A stretch of 64,000 nt of DNA from Rubritepida flocculans DSM 14296 (lineage in GTDB: Bacteria; Pseudomonadota; Alphaproteobacteria; Acetobacterales; Acetobacteraceae): assembly GCF_000425365.1 (NCBI RefSeq), contig NZ_AUDH01000003.1:124001-188000 (forward strand). Reading direction: 5' to 3'. The position numbers were made by a program, and so were the translations under genes. Position 1 is the stretch's first letter; each line of letters opens with the position of its first letter. The notes under the pieces were generated by a model. It was given only the letters and a program-made list of their open reading frames with translations. It made no database searches and was not told the origin of the DNA. Positions 1-8,569 of the stretch are shown one piece after another.

Positions 1-251
1 GCGCCGCCATTGCCCTCGCCGGTGATGGTGTAGCTCGCCGGCGGGTTGAGGTTCTCCAGATGCACCTTGGCGGAGAATTTCGCCGCCATCGGGCCGATCT
101 TGATGGCCAGCCGCGCCGTCAGCTCCGTCTCGGAGAGCTTCTCGATGGACTCGCAGCCGGGAATGGCGGCCTTCAGCGCCTCGGGGTCGTTCAGCGCCTG
201 CCAGACCTGGGCGCGGGGCGCGGGGATGCGGCGCTCGCCGGACATTTCCAT
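1..251 (-). CDS. CoxG-type SRPBCC domain protein, N-terminal part
   Basis: The gene runs off the left edge; 83 N-terminal residues are visible. The pattern GERRIPAPRAQVWQALNDPE followed by LKAAIPGCESIEKLSE and an AAKFSAKV segment is typical of the CoxG (carbon monoxide dehydrogenase subunit G) branch of SRPBCC proteins, small ligand-binding folds often found beside molybdenum hydroxylases. GGGAGAG lies about 8 nt before the ATG at 251; a second ATG two codons later is possible. It is divergent from the antiporter gene to its right. Family assignment is good; the role cannot be told because the partner genes lie outside the window. Confidence 0.8.
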   Translation of the reverse strand, partial: MEMSGERRIPAPRAQVWQALNDPEALKAAIPGCESIEKLSETELTARLAIKIGPMAAKFSAKVHLENLNPPASYTITGEGNGG

Positions 252-379
252 GAGAGATCTCTCCCGAACTCGCGGGCGGTATTACGCGCCCGGCCGCCGT
301 GCTGCAAACCCCCCGGCCGCGGTTGACGGGGGGGCGCTTTTCAGGAAAAGCCCGGCTGCGGGGATGGAGGAGGGGGTTC

Positions 380-1777
380 GTGCTGCGCCTCTTGGCTGCG
401 CTGCTGGTGCTGGTGATGGCGGCGGGGCCTGCCGAGGCCGCGGCGATAGACGGGCGGCAGATCGGCCTGGTCTGGACGCTGCCCTTCGCGGGGGTGCTGC
501 TCTCCATCGCGCTGATGCCGCTGCTCGCGCCCGCTTTCTGGCATCACCACTACGGCAAGGTGGCCGCCTTCTGGGGCGCGGCCTTCCTGCTGCCCTTCGC
601 GCTCGTGTTCGGGCTGGACAAGGCGCTGGGCGAGGTCGCCTTCGTGCTGGTGCAGGAGTACATCCCCTTCATCGTGCTGCTGCTCGCGCTCTACACCACG
701 GGCGGTGGGGTGCTGCTGCGCGGCACGCTGACGGGCACGCCGCTGACGAACACGGTGCTGCTCGCCGTCGGCACGGTGCTGGCGAGCCTGATGGGCACCA
801 CCGGCGCCTCCATGCTGCTCATCCGCCCGGTGCTGCGCGCGAACGCGAACCGCACGCGCAAGGTGCACACCTTCGTGTTCTTCATCTTCCTCGTCTCCAA
901 CATCGGCGGCAGCCTGACGCCGATCGGCGATCCGCCGCTCTATCTCGGCTTCCTCAAGGGGGTCTCCTTCTTCTGGCCGACGGTGCATCTCTTCCTGCCC
1001 TTCCTGCTCTGCGTCGCGGCGCTGCTCGGGATCTACTACCTGCTCGACGCCTGGCTCTATGCGCGCGAGCAGGCGAAGCCCGAGCCCGAGCTCGCGCGGC
1101 AGCGCCTGTCCATCGAGGGCTGGCCGAACGTGGCGCTGATCGGCGTCGTGGTGTTCGGCGTGCTGCTGCAGGGCGTCTGGCAGCCCGGCGAGATGGAGGT
1201 GCTGGGCGAGAGCGTGGGCATCGAGCGCCTGGTCGCCATCGGCATCTTCCTCGGCGTCACCGCGGCCTCGCTGATCCTCACGCCCGCCTCGCTGCGCGAG
1301 GCCAACGGCTTCGCCTGGGGCGCGATGGCGGAGGTGGCCAAGCTCTTCGCCGCCATCTTCCTCTGCATGGGCCCCGTGCTCGCCATCCTCAAGGCGGGGC
1401 CGGAGGGGGCGGCGGCGGGGCTGGTCGCGCTCACCTCCGACGCTTCCGGCGCGCCCATCCCCTGGGTGTATTTCTGGCTGACCGGCGCGCTCTCGAGCTT
1501 CCTCGACAATGCGCCGACCTATCTCGTCTTCTTCAACCTCGCCGGCGGCGATCCGGCCGTGCTGATGACGCAGGGGGCGACGACGCTCGCCGCCGTCTCG
1601 GCCGGGGCGGTGTTCATGGGCGCGAACAGCTACATCGGCAACGCGCCCAACTTCATGGTCAAGGCCATCGTGGAGGAGAACGGCGTGCGCATGCCCTCCT
1701 TCTTCGGCTATTGCGCCTGGGCCGCGATCTTCCTGCTGCCGCTCTTCGCGATCTGCACCCTGATCTTCTTCGTCTGA
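380..1777 (+). CDS. NhaD/ArsB-like sodium:proton antiporter
   Basis: A 465-residue polytopic inner-membrane protein of the ion transporter superfamily, predicted to exchange Na+ for H+. It has roughly a dozen hydrophobic segments and the pore-lining pattern SNIGGSLTPIGDPPLYLGF near residue 170, plus a matching late segment with LDNAPTYLVFFN and ANSYIGNAPNFMVKA; such paired NxxP-type hairpins mark NhaD/ArsB-like carriers. The GTG at 380 is chosen because GGAGGAGGGGG sits just upstream and the protein then begins with a hydrophobic stretch; the frame is open further upstream from a GTG at 299 without a ribosome site. It ends 16 nt before the PrpB-like gene and may be co-transcribed with it. The transported ion is inferred. 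Confidence 0.85.
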   Translation: MLRLLAALLVLVMAAGPAEAAAIDGRQIGLVWTLPFAGVLLSIALMPLLAPAFWHHHYGKVAAFWGAAFLLPFALVFGLDKALGEVAFVLVQEYIPFIVLLLALYTTGGGVLLRGTLTGTPLTNTVLLAVGTVLASLMGTTGASMLLIRPVLRANANRTRKVHTFVFFIFLVSNIGGSLTPIGDPPLYLGFLKGVSFFWPTVHLFLPFLLCVAALLGIYYLLDAWLYAREQAKPEPELARQRLSIEGWPNVALIGVVVFGVLLQGVWQPGEMEVLGESVGIERLVAIGIFLGVTAASLILTPASLREANGFAWGAMAEVAKLFAAIFLCMGPVLAILKAGPEGAAAGLVALTSDASGAPIPWVYFWLTGALSSFLDNAPTYLVFFNLAGGDPAVLMTQGATTLAAVSAGAVFMGANSYIGNAPNFMVKAIVEENGVRMPSFFGYCAWAAIFLLPLFAICTLIFFV

Positions 1778-1793
1778 GGAAAGGCCACAGCCC

Positions 1794-2717
1794 ATGCCCT
1801 ATGTGATCGGCGCCGATCTGCCCTCGCAGCCGGCGGGCGAGCGTTTCCGCGCGCTGCTGGAGCGCCCCGGGATCCTGCGCATGCCGGGCGCGCATCTCGG
1901 CCTCGCGGCGCTGCTCGCGCAGAAGCAGGGCTTCGAGGCGCTCTACCTCTCGGGCGCGGCCATGTCGGCCACCATGGGCCTGCCCGATCTCGGCATGATC
2001 ACGGTCGAGGATGTCTGCTTCTACATCCGCCAGGTGGCGCGCGCGACGGCCCTTCCTGTGCTGGTGGACGGCGACACGGGCTATGGCGAGGCGCTGAACG
2101 TGATGCACATGGTCCGCGCCTTCGAGGATGCGGGCGCGGGCGCGGTGCACCTCGAGGACCAGCTCCTGCCCAAGAAGTGCGGGCATCTGAACGACAAGAA
2201 GCTCGCCTCCGCGGAGGACATGGCCGCCAAGGTGGCCGCGGCGCGCAAGGCGCGGCGGCACCTCTACATCATCGCCCGCACCGATGCGGTGGCCTCGGAG
2301 GGCATGGACGCGGCGGTGGACCGCGCGAAGCGCTACCTCGAGGCCGGCGCCGACGCGATCTTCCCCGAGGCGCTGACCACGCGCGAGATGTTCGCCGAGT
2401 TTGCGCGCCGCATGCCGGGCGTGAAGCTGCTCGCCAACATGACCGAGTTCGGCCGCACGCCCTTCCTCACGGCGCAGGAGTTCGAGGCGCTGGGCTATGC
2501 CATGGTGATCTGGCCCGTCTCGCACCTGCGCGTGGCGGCCAAGGCCTGGGAGCAGCTCTACGCGCAGATCGCCGCCGAGGGCGGCGCGCACAACGCGCTC
2601 GACCGGATGCAGACGCGCGCGGAGCTCTACGCCACCATCGGCTACCATGCCTATGAGGAGCTGGACGCCTCGCTGGTGAAGACGGTGATCCCCGAAGGGA
2701 TGCCGCAGCGCGGGTGA
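1794..2717 (+). CDS. prpB: Isocitrate lyase/PEP mutase superfamily protein, PrpB-like
   Basis: A 307-residue TIM-barrel C-C lyase. The KKCGH motif at residues 127-131 supplies the catalytic Cys129; VDGDTGYG at 91-98 gives the Mg-binding acidic residues, and EDQ at 121-123 follows as in 2-methylisocitrate lyase, which cleaves 2-methylisocitrate to pyruvate and succinate in the methylcitrate cycle. AGGAAAGG precedes the ATG. No prpC or prpD is nearby, so a related substrate (oxaloacetate-type or a phosphonate analogue) cannot be excluded. The stop overlaps the GTG of the next gene, implying translational coupling. Confidence 0.85.
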   Translation: MPYVIGADLPSQPAGERFRALLERPGILRMPGAHLGLAALLAQKQGFEALYLSGAAMSATMGLPDLGMITVEDVCFYIRQVARATALPVLVDGDTGYGEALNVMHMVRAFEDAGAGAVHLEDQLLPKKCGHLNDKKLASAEDMAAKVAAARKARRHLYIIARTDAVASEGMDAAVDRAKRYLEAGADAIFPEALTTREMFAEFARRMPGVKLLANMTEFGRTPFLTAQEFEALGYAMVIWPVSHLRVAAKAWEQLYAQIAAEGGAHNALDRMQTRAELYATIGYHAYEELDASLVKTVIPEGMPQRG

Positions 2718-3847
2718 GCGGGACGCCGCCGATCCTGGTGGGGAGCGAGATCTACCGCCGCTCCACCTACGGCCCCAAGCACCCGCTCGCCATCCCGCGC
2801 GTCTCCACCACGCTCGATCTGATCCGCGCACTCGGCTGGCTCGACCCCGCGCGTTACCGCGACAGCCCGATGGCGAGCGTGGCGCAGCTCGCGCGCTTCC
2901 ACGATCCCGACTACATCGCCGCCCTGCAGCGCGCGGAAGCGACCCAGCAGGTGAGCGCCGAGGACCGCGCGCGCTTCCGCATCGGCGCCGACGGCAACCC
3001 CGTCTATCGCGAGGTGTTCCGCCGCCCCGCCACCAGCGCAGGCGGCGTGCTGCTGGCCGCGGAGCTCACGCGCGAGGGCGGCGTCGTCCATGTCCCCGGC
3101 GGCGGCACCCATCACGGCAGGCCCGACCGCGCGTCCGGCTTCTGCTACGTGAACGACGCGGTGCTCGGCCTGCTCGCCTGGCTCGACCAGGGCCTCACCC
3201 GGCTGCTCTACCTCGATCTCGACGCGCATCACGGCGACGGCGTGCAGGACGCCTTCCACGACGATCCGCGCGTGCTGACCGTCTCTGTCCACGAGGCCGG
3301 GCGCTGGCCCTTCACCGGCGCGGCGGAGGACCATGCGGGCGGGCTCGCGCTCAACCTGCCCGTGCCCGCGGGCTTCCACGACGCGGAGATGCGCGCGCTG
3401 CGCGAGGGGGCGATCCTGCCGCTGATCCGGCGCTTCCGGCCCGAGGCCATCATGCTCCAATGCGGGGCGGATGCGCTGGAGGAGGATCCGCTCTCGCGCC
3501 TCGCGCTCTCCAACAACGCGCACCGCGACATGGTGGCCGCGCTGAAGGGGCTCGCGCCGCGGCTGATCGTGCTGGGGGGCGGCGGCTACAATCCCTGGTC
3601 GGTGGCGCGCTGCTGGGCGCTGGTCTGGGCGGAGCTGAACGGGCTCGCGCCGCCAGTCGAGCTGCCCGCCGCCGCCCAGGCGGTGCTGCGGGGGCTCCGC
3701 TTCCACCGCGCCGCGGGGCGCAACCCGCCGGAACACTGGTTCACCACGCTGCTCGACGCGCCGCGCGAGGGCGCGGTGCGCCCCTTCGTCGCGGAGCTCG
3801 TGGCGCGCGCGGAGGGGCTGCCGCTGCCGCCCGCCCCCGTGGCATAA
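2714..3847 (+). CDS. Histone deacetylase superfamily protein, AcuC-like
   Basis: A 377-residue zinc deacetylase of the class I HDAC/AcuC family. Catalytic features are all present: GGGTHHG with His133/His134, the zinc ligands Asp168 and His172 in the LDLDAHHGDG stretch, Asp253 in QCGAD, and Tyr292 in GGGGYN. Bacterial members remove acyl groups from lysines (AcuC acts on acetyl-CoA synthetase) or from small amides. It starts with GTG overlapping the stop of the PrpB-like gene by 4 nt, so the two are probably one operon; the pairing with a short-chain acyl pathway enzyme fits an acyl-CoA metabolism role, but this is inference. Confidence 0.88.
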   Translation: MSGTPPILVGSEIYRRSTYGPKHPLAIPRVSTTLDLIRALGWLDPARYRDSPMASVAQLARFHDPDYIAALQRAEATQQVSAEDRARFRIGADGNPVYREVFRRPATSAGGVLLAAELTREGGVVHVPGGGTHHGRPDRASGFCYVNDAVLGLLAWLDQGLTRLLYLDLDAHHGDGVQDAFHDDPRVLTVSVHEAGRWPFTGAAEDHAGGLALNLPVPAGFHDAEMRALREGAILPLIRRFRPEAIMLQCGADALEEDPLSRLALSNNAHRDMVAALKGLAPRLIVLGGGGYNPWSVARCWALVWAELNGLAPPVELPAAAQAVLRGLRFHRAAGRNPPEHWFTTLLDAPREGAVRPFVAELVARAEGLPLPPAPVA

Positions 3848-3855
3848 ACCGCGAC

Positions 3856-4329
3856 ATGAAGCGCCGCCCTCTCTTCCTCGCCGCCCTCCTCGCCCCCGCG
3901 CTGGCCCGCGCCCAGCCGGGCGTGGACCGCCCGCAGCCGCGCCTGCCGGAGGAGCCGCTCGTCATCGTCACCCGCGACGGCGCGCGCCATCACTTCCGCG
4001 TGGAGATGGCCGTCCGCCCCGAGGACCAGATGATCGGGATGATGTTCCGCACGAGCATGCAGCCCGATGAGGGGATGCTCTTCGACTGGGGCGCCCCGCG
4101 CGAGAGCGCGATGTGGATGCGCAACACGCTCATCCCGCTCGACATGGTGTTCATCGCCGCCGATGGGCGCATCCACCGCATCCATGAGCGCGCGGTGCCG
4201 CAGAGCCTCGCCACCATCGAGAGCCGCGGCCCCGTGCGCGCCACGCTGGAACTGCCGGGCGGGACGGCGGAGCGGCTGAACCTGCGCGTGGGCGATCGGG
4301 TGATCCATCGGATCTTCCCCGCGCCGTGA
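3856..4329 (+). CDS. DUF192 family secreted protein
   Basis: A 157-residue protein with a signal peptide (residues 1-20, ending ALARA) followed by one DUF192 domain. Recognisable family marks are RPEDQMIGMMFR near residue 56, DEGMLFDW, MWMRNTLIPLDMVFI and the closing GDRV. DUF192 proteins form a small beta-barrel of unknown function and are common in the periplasm of alphaproteobacteria. It follows the AcuC-like gene by 8 nt and is probably last in that operon. Its TGA is also the first triplet of repeat R1. Confidence 0.88.
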   Translation: MKRRPLFLAALLAPALARAQPGVDRPQPRLPEEPLVIVTRDGARHHFRVEMAVRPEDQMIGMMFRTSMQPDEGMLFDWGAPRESAMWMRNTLIPLDMVFIAADGRIHRIHERAVPQSLATIESRGPVRATLELPGGTAERLNLRVGDRVIHRIFPAP

Positions 4330-4459
4330 TACGGGCGGCATGACATGCCGCCCGTATGGCGCGCAGGATTGGTGCGGCGGCTGCGCGCCGAACCAATAGG
4401 CATGCCAGCGGCCGCTCCGCATTCTCACGAGGCAAACCAGCGGCCGCTGGCATGAGACG
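4327..4459 (+). repeat. Intergenic palindromic repeat, copy R1
   Basis: Starts on the TGA stop of the DUF192 gene. The left module, 4329-4357, is a perfect 14-bp palindrome around one A (CGGCATGACATGCCG core). A middle ATTGGT...ACCAAT stem (about 4368-4397) follows. The right module has a 16-bp inverted repeat, 4401-4416 against 4439-4454, with core CAGCGGCCGCT. It ends in TGAGACG, close to the TGATACG that starts it. It lies between convergent genes and could act as a bidirectional terminator. Confidence 0.85.
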
Positions 4460-4483
4460 GGGCGGGGAGCATCCTCCCCGCCC
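4460..4483 (-). terminator. GC-rich hairpin after the DUF35 gene
   Basis: A perfect 9-bp stem, GGGCGGGGA at 4460-4468 and TCCCCGCCC at 4475-4483, loop of 6 nt. It lies 11 nt beyond the stop of the minus-strand DUF35 gene. There is no U run, so intrinsic termination is only possible, not shown. Confidence 0.4.
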
Positions 4484-4494
4484 TTGGGGCTGCG

Positions 4495-4893
4495 TCAGGC
4501 CGGCACGAACATCGGCACCGGGGCGCCCTCGCCCTCGCTCGCCTTGAAGGTCACTTTCACCTTCATGCCGCACTTCAGCGCGTCGAGGTCGCATTCGACG
4601 ATGTTGGTCAGCATGATCGGCCCTTCGTCGAGCTTCACATAGGCCACGCAGAAGGGCTCCTTCCCGCGCGCGACGGACCAGGAATAGATCTCGCCCGTGC
4701 CCTTCGCCTCCACGAACTCGACATTGTTCGAGAGGGTGAAGGGCGAGACATGGCGCGGGTAGTGGAACAGCTTCCCCGTGTCCTTGCAGCGGCCGAGCAG
4801 GAGCTTCCCCGCGCGGCAGCCGTCGAAATACACCTTGTTGTCGGGGCTTTCCGCCGGGGCGGCGGGCGTGCGGTCGAAGGCCATGGTCGCCAT
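4495..4893 (-). CDS. DUF35 / OB-fold protein, thiolase partner
   Basis: A 132-residue protein with an N-terminal ribbon and a C-terminal OB-fold (EIYSWSVARG, FCVAYVKLDEG, GMKVKVTF). DUF35 proteins pair with thiolases or ketosynthases and shape their active site or bring acyl-CoA; BbsA of the BbsAB benzylsuccinyl thiolase is a known case. The ribbon is degenerate: only Cys26 and Cys36 remain where the family usually has two CxxC pairs, so zinc binding is doubtful. It follows the thiolase gene by 5 nt, and the ribosome site (GGGAG) lies across the thiolase stop, so the two products are probably a complex. Confidence 0.85.
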   Translation of the reverse strand: MATMAFDRTPAAPAESPDNKVYFDGCRAGKLLLGRCKDTGKLFHYPRHVSPFTLSNNVEFVEAKGTGEIYSWSVARGKEPFCVAYVKLDEGPIMLTNIVECDLDALKCGMKVKVTFKASEGEGAPVPMFVPA

Positions 4894-4898
4894 GTGGA

Positions 4899-6065
4899 TC
4901 ACTCCCGCTCCAGGATCACGGTGCCGCAGCCATGCCGCGTGCCGAGATTGCCGCCCTTGCCGTTGGCGAGCACGAGATCGGCGTTGGGCACCTGCACCTT
5001 GGGGTGCGCCTCGCCGCGCGCCTGGCGCACGGCCTCGATCACCTTGGTCATGCCCCCGCGGTTGGAGGGGTGGTTGTTGCACAGCCCCCCGCCATCCGTG
5101 TTGAAGGGCAGCCTGCCCACGCCCGAGATCAGGTTGCCGTCGGCGACGAAGCGGCCGCCCTGGCCCTTCTCGCAGAAGCCCAGATCCTCGAGCTGCACCA
5201 GCACGGAGATGGTGAAGCTGTCGTAGATGCTGGCGTACTTGATGTCGGCAGGCTTCACGCCCGCCTTCTCGAAGGCCATCGCGCCCGAGAAGCGCGCCGC
5301 CGAGTAGGTGAGGTCGATCGCCCCCGCGCTCTGGTGCTTGTAGGCTTCGCCCCAGCCCTTCACGCCGACCAGCGGCCGCTTGAGCGACTTCGCGATCTCC
5401 GGCCGCGCGACGATGAGCGCGCCGCCCCCGTCCGAGATCACGCAGCAGTCGAGGCGGTGCAGCGGGTCCGCCACCATGGGCGAGTTCAGCACATCCTCCA
5501 CCGTCACCACCTTGGGCAGCATGGCGTGCGGGTTGTGCTGCGCGTGGTGCGAGGCGGCGACCTTGATCCAGGCGAGCTGCTCGGAGGTGGTGCCGAACTC
5601 GTACATGTGCCGTGTGGCCACCATCGCGTGCATGGTGGCGATGGTGCGGCCATAGGGAATCTCGAAGGGCTCGTCCGGCACGCCCGCGCCGAAGCTGCGC
5701 ACCGCCGTGCCGGTCTGCATCCCCTCCGCGCGCGGGCGGCCCGCCAGCGTGATGAGGGCGATGTTGCACTTGCCCTGGAGGATGGCCTCCACCGCATGGC
5801 CCACATGGATGACGTAGGAGGAGCCGCCGCTCTCCGTCGTGTCGTAGTGGCGCAGCTTCGTCAGGCCCATGTAGTCGATCATCGAGAGCCCGCCCATGCC
5901 GGGCGCATCGCCCGCGCAGAAGTAGCCGTCGATGTCGGAGGCGCTGAGCCCCGCATCCTGCAGCGCGCCGAAGGCGACCTCGGCGTGGAGCTGGGCGGTG
6001 GACTTGTCCTCGGCCTTGCGGGTCGGGTGCTCGAAGGCGCCCACGATGTAGGCGGGATTCTTCAT
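4899..6065 (-). CDS. Thiolase-fold acyl-CoA acetyltransferase lacking the usual nucleophile
   Basis: A 388-residue thiolase of the non-specific lipid-transfer/SCP-x-like branch. C-terminal catalytic motifs are visible (NNHPSNRGG with the His; RHGCGTVILE with the second Cys). At the place of the N-terminal nucleophilic Cys the sequence reads TTESGGSSYVIH (residues 76-87), so the nucleophile appears replaced by Gly/Ser, as in several DUF35-associated thiolases. It starts at ATG 6065 with only a weak ribosome site. It forms an operon with the downstream DUF35 gene and is divergent from the hydantoinase remnant. Substrate unknown; action on a branched or aromatic acyl-CoA is a guess from the BbsAB analogy. 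Confidence 0.85.
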   Translation of the reverse strand: MKNPAYIVGAFEHPTRKAEDKSTAQLHAEVAFGALQDAGLSASDIDGYFCAGDAPGMGGLSMIDYMGLTKLRHYDTTESGGSSYVIHVGHAVEAILQGKCNIALITLAGRPRAEGMQTGTAVRSFGAGVPDEPFEIPYGRTIATMHAMVATRHMYEFGTTSEQLAWIKVAASHHAQHNPHAMLPKVVTVEDVLNSPMVADPLHRLDCCVISDGGGALIVARPEIAKSLKRPLVGVKGWGEAYKHQSAGAIDLTYSAARFSGAMAFEKAGVKPADIKYASIYDSFTISVLVQLEDLGFCEKGQGGRFVADGNLISGVGRLPFNTDGGGLCNNHPSNRGGMTKVIEAVRQARGEAHPKVQVPNADLVLANGKGGNLGTRHGCGTVILERE

Positions 6066-6230
6066 GGGCTCACATGCCCCTTTGCTGCTCGCGTCATCGC
6101 GTCCTCCCGGGAGATGGTGCGACGGAGCGTCGCCGCGCCGCCGCGCCGCGTCAACCGAGGGGGCGCGGGGGAGGGGTTGCGGTTTTGTCATCCGCGCGGC
6201 ACATCCCCGGCCGCCGCCAGGGAGTGAGGC

Positions 6231-8567
6231 ATGATGGGGGTGGTGACGCCCGATCCGGTGACGCTTGCGGTGCTGCAGGGCCGGCTCGAGCAGATCGCCG
6301 ACGAGATGGACGCGACGCTGTATCGGAGCGCCTTCAACCCCATCATCGCCGAGGCGCGCGACGCCTGCCACGGGCTCTACGACGCCGAGACGGGCGAGAC
6401 GCTGGTGCAGGGCACGCGCGGCCTGCCCATCTTCGTCGGCGCCATGGCCTTCGCGGTGCGCGCGGTGATCGCGAAGGTGGCGGAGGAGGGCGGCCTCGCC
6501 CCCGGCGACACCTTCGCCTTCAACGACTGCTACGCCGGCGGCACGCATCTGAACGACATGCGCCTGGTGCGCCCCGTCTTCCGCGACGGGCGGCTCTTCT
6601 GCTAGCTGGCCAGCGCCGGCCACTGGCTGGACGTGGGGGGCAATGTGGCCGGCAGCTACAACGCCCGCGCCACCGAGAGCCTGCAGGAGGGGTTCCGCCT
6701 GCCGGTGGTGAAGCTGGTGCGCGCAGGCCGGATGGATGGCGACCTGCTGGCCGTGATGCAGGCCAACACGCGCACGCCGCTGTCGAACTGGGGCGATCTC
6801 AACGGCCAGCTCAACGCCCTCGACCTCGGGGAGCGGCGGCTCGGCGCGCTGCTCGACCAGTACGGCGAGGGCGTGGTGCGGGGCGCCTTCGCCGCCCTCT
6901 CCGACCGCGCGGCGCGGATGATGGAGGAGCGGATCGCCGCCCTGCCCGACGGCGACTACGCCTTCGAGGATTTCCTCGACAATGACGGCATCGAGGACGC
7001 GCCGCTGCGCATCGCCCTCGACATGCGCATCCGCGGCGGGCGCATGCTGCTCGACTTCTCGCGCAGCGCCCCCGCCTGCCAGGGGCCGCTGAACATCAGC
7101 CGCGCCACCGCCATCGCCTGCTGCTATGTCGCGCCCAGGCACGCCTTCCCCGAGGTGCCGGCCAATGCCGGGGTGCTGCGCCCGGTGGCCTTCGCTATCC
7201 CCGAGGGCAGCATCCTGGATGCGCCGCCGCCGCACCCCATGGGCGGCTATACGGAGACGATCCTGCGCGCGATCGGCGTGGTGTTCGGCGCGCTGGCCAA
7301 GGCCGATCCCGCCCGCGCCACCGCCGCCATCGCGCGCGCCGCGGGCTTCGCGAACGTGATCACGGGCGATCTCGGCGGCACCTCCCTCGACGTCTCCCTC
7401 GTCACGGGCGGCGAGATGCAGCTCGCCCCGCAGGCCAGCATCGACTACGGCCTGGTCGTGCGCCTGCCGATGATCGAGATCGCCACCATCGGCGCGGGCG
7501 GCGGCTCCATCGCGCGGGTGGATGCGGGGGGGTTGCTCCAGGTGGGGCCGGAGAGCGCGGGCAGCCGGCCGGGGCCCGTCTGCTACGGCCAGGGCAACAC
7601 GCGGCCCACGCTGACGGACGCCAATCTCGTGCTCGGGCGCATCAATCCGGATCGCCCGATCGGCGGGGCGCTCGCGCGGCTCGATGTGGAGGCGGCGCGC
7701 GCCGCCCTGCGCGAACATGTGGGCGCGCCGCTCGGCCTCTCGCCCGAGGCGGCGGCGGAGGCGGTGCTGCGCGTGGCGAACGCGAAGATGGCGGGCGCCA
7801 TCCGCCTCGTCTCCATCGAGCGCGGGCACGATCCGGGCGAGTATGCGCTGCTGCCCTTCGGCGGTGGCGGGGCGCTGCATGTCGGCGCGTTGATCCGCGA
7901 GGTGGGGCTGCGCGCCGCGCTGGTGCCGCGCTTCCCGGGCGTGACCTCGGCGCTGGGCTGCGTCATCGCCGATGTGCGGCACGACCAGGTGCGCACGGTG
8001 AACCTCGCCCTGGAGGGGCTCGATCCCGCCCCGCTCGCCGCGCTTCTGGCCGAGGAGGGCGCGGCGGCGCGCGCGGTGGTGGCGGGGGCGGGGCTGCCGC
8101 TGGAGCGGATCGAGACGCGCTTCGCCCTCGACATGCACTATGCGGGGCAGACCCACAGCATCGCCGTGCCGCTGCCCGAGGACGCGCCGCAGCGCCTCTC
8201 CGAGGCGCTGGTCGCCGAGGCCTTCGAGGCGGCCTATCGGCGCGAGTTCTCCCGCCTTCTGCCCGGCCTGCCGCGCCGCATCGTCTCGCTGCGCACGGCG
8301 GCCATCGGGCGGCGGCCGGCCTTCGACCTCGGCCTGCTCGCGCCCGGGCCGGAGGCGAGCCTCGCCGCCGCCGGGCGCGGGGCACGGCCGGTCTGGTTCG
8401 AGGGCGCCTGGCGCGAGACGCCGGTCCTCGCCCGTCTCGAGCTGTCCGTGGGCGCGGCGATCGAGGGGCCCGCCATCCTCGAAGAGCCCGATGCGACCAT
8501 CGTGGTGGATCCGGGCCTCGCCGCGCGGGTGGACCCGCTCGGCAACCTCGTCATCGAAAGGCTCTGA
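6231..8567 (+). pseudogene. hyuB'-'hyuA fusion with internal TAG (broken hydantoinase/oxoprolinase)
   Basis: One reading frame of 779 codons. From 6231 to about 7340 it matches the N-terminal two thirds of HyuB (HyuB-type start DPVTLAVLQGRLEQIADEMD, later NDCYAGGTHLNDM, ASAGHWLDVGG, PHPMGGYTETILRAIG). From about 7345 it becomes the C-terminal half of HyuA (VITGDLGGTSLDVSLV, GAGGGSIARVD, GPESAGSRPGPVCYG, LLPFGGGGALH). So the HyuB tail and HyuA head are missing, consistent with one deletion joining two genes. A TAG at 6603-6605 interrupts the HyuB part (RLFC-stop-LASAGHW), where family members carry an aromatic residue; TGG to TAG would explain it. GGGAGTGAGG precedes the ATG. ATP-dependent hydantoinase/oxoprolinase activity needs both whole subunits, so it is almost surely inactive. 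Confidence 0.85.
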
Positions 8568-8569
8568 GG

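Noticed and set aside
299-379. Longer N-terminus for the sodium:proton antiporter from GTG 299
   Set aside because: It lacks a ribosome site and adds an Arg/Pro-rich stretch before a clean hydrophobic start at 380 that has GGAGGAGGGGG upstream.
4899-8156. Minus-strand open frame joining the thiolase to a long N-terminal extension
   Set aside because: The extension is the antisense of the hyu remnant and has low-complexity composition; the thiolase begins properly at 6065.
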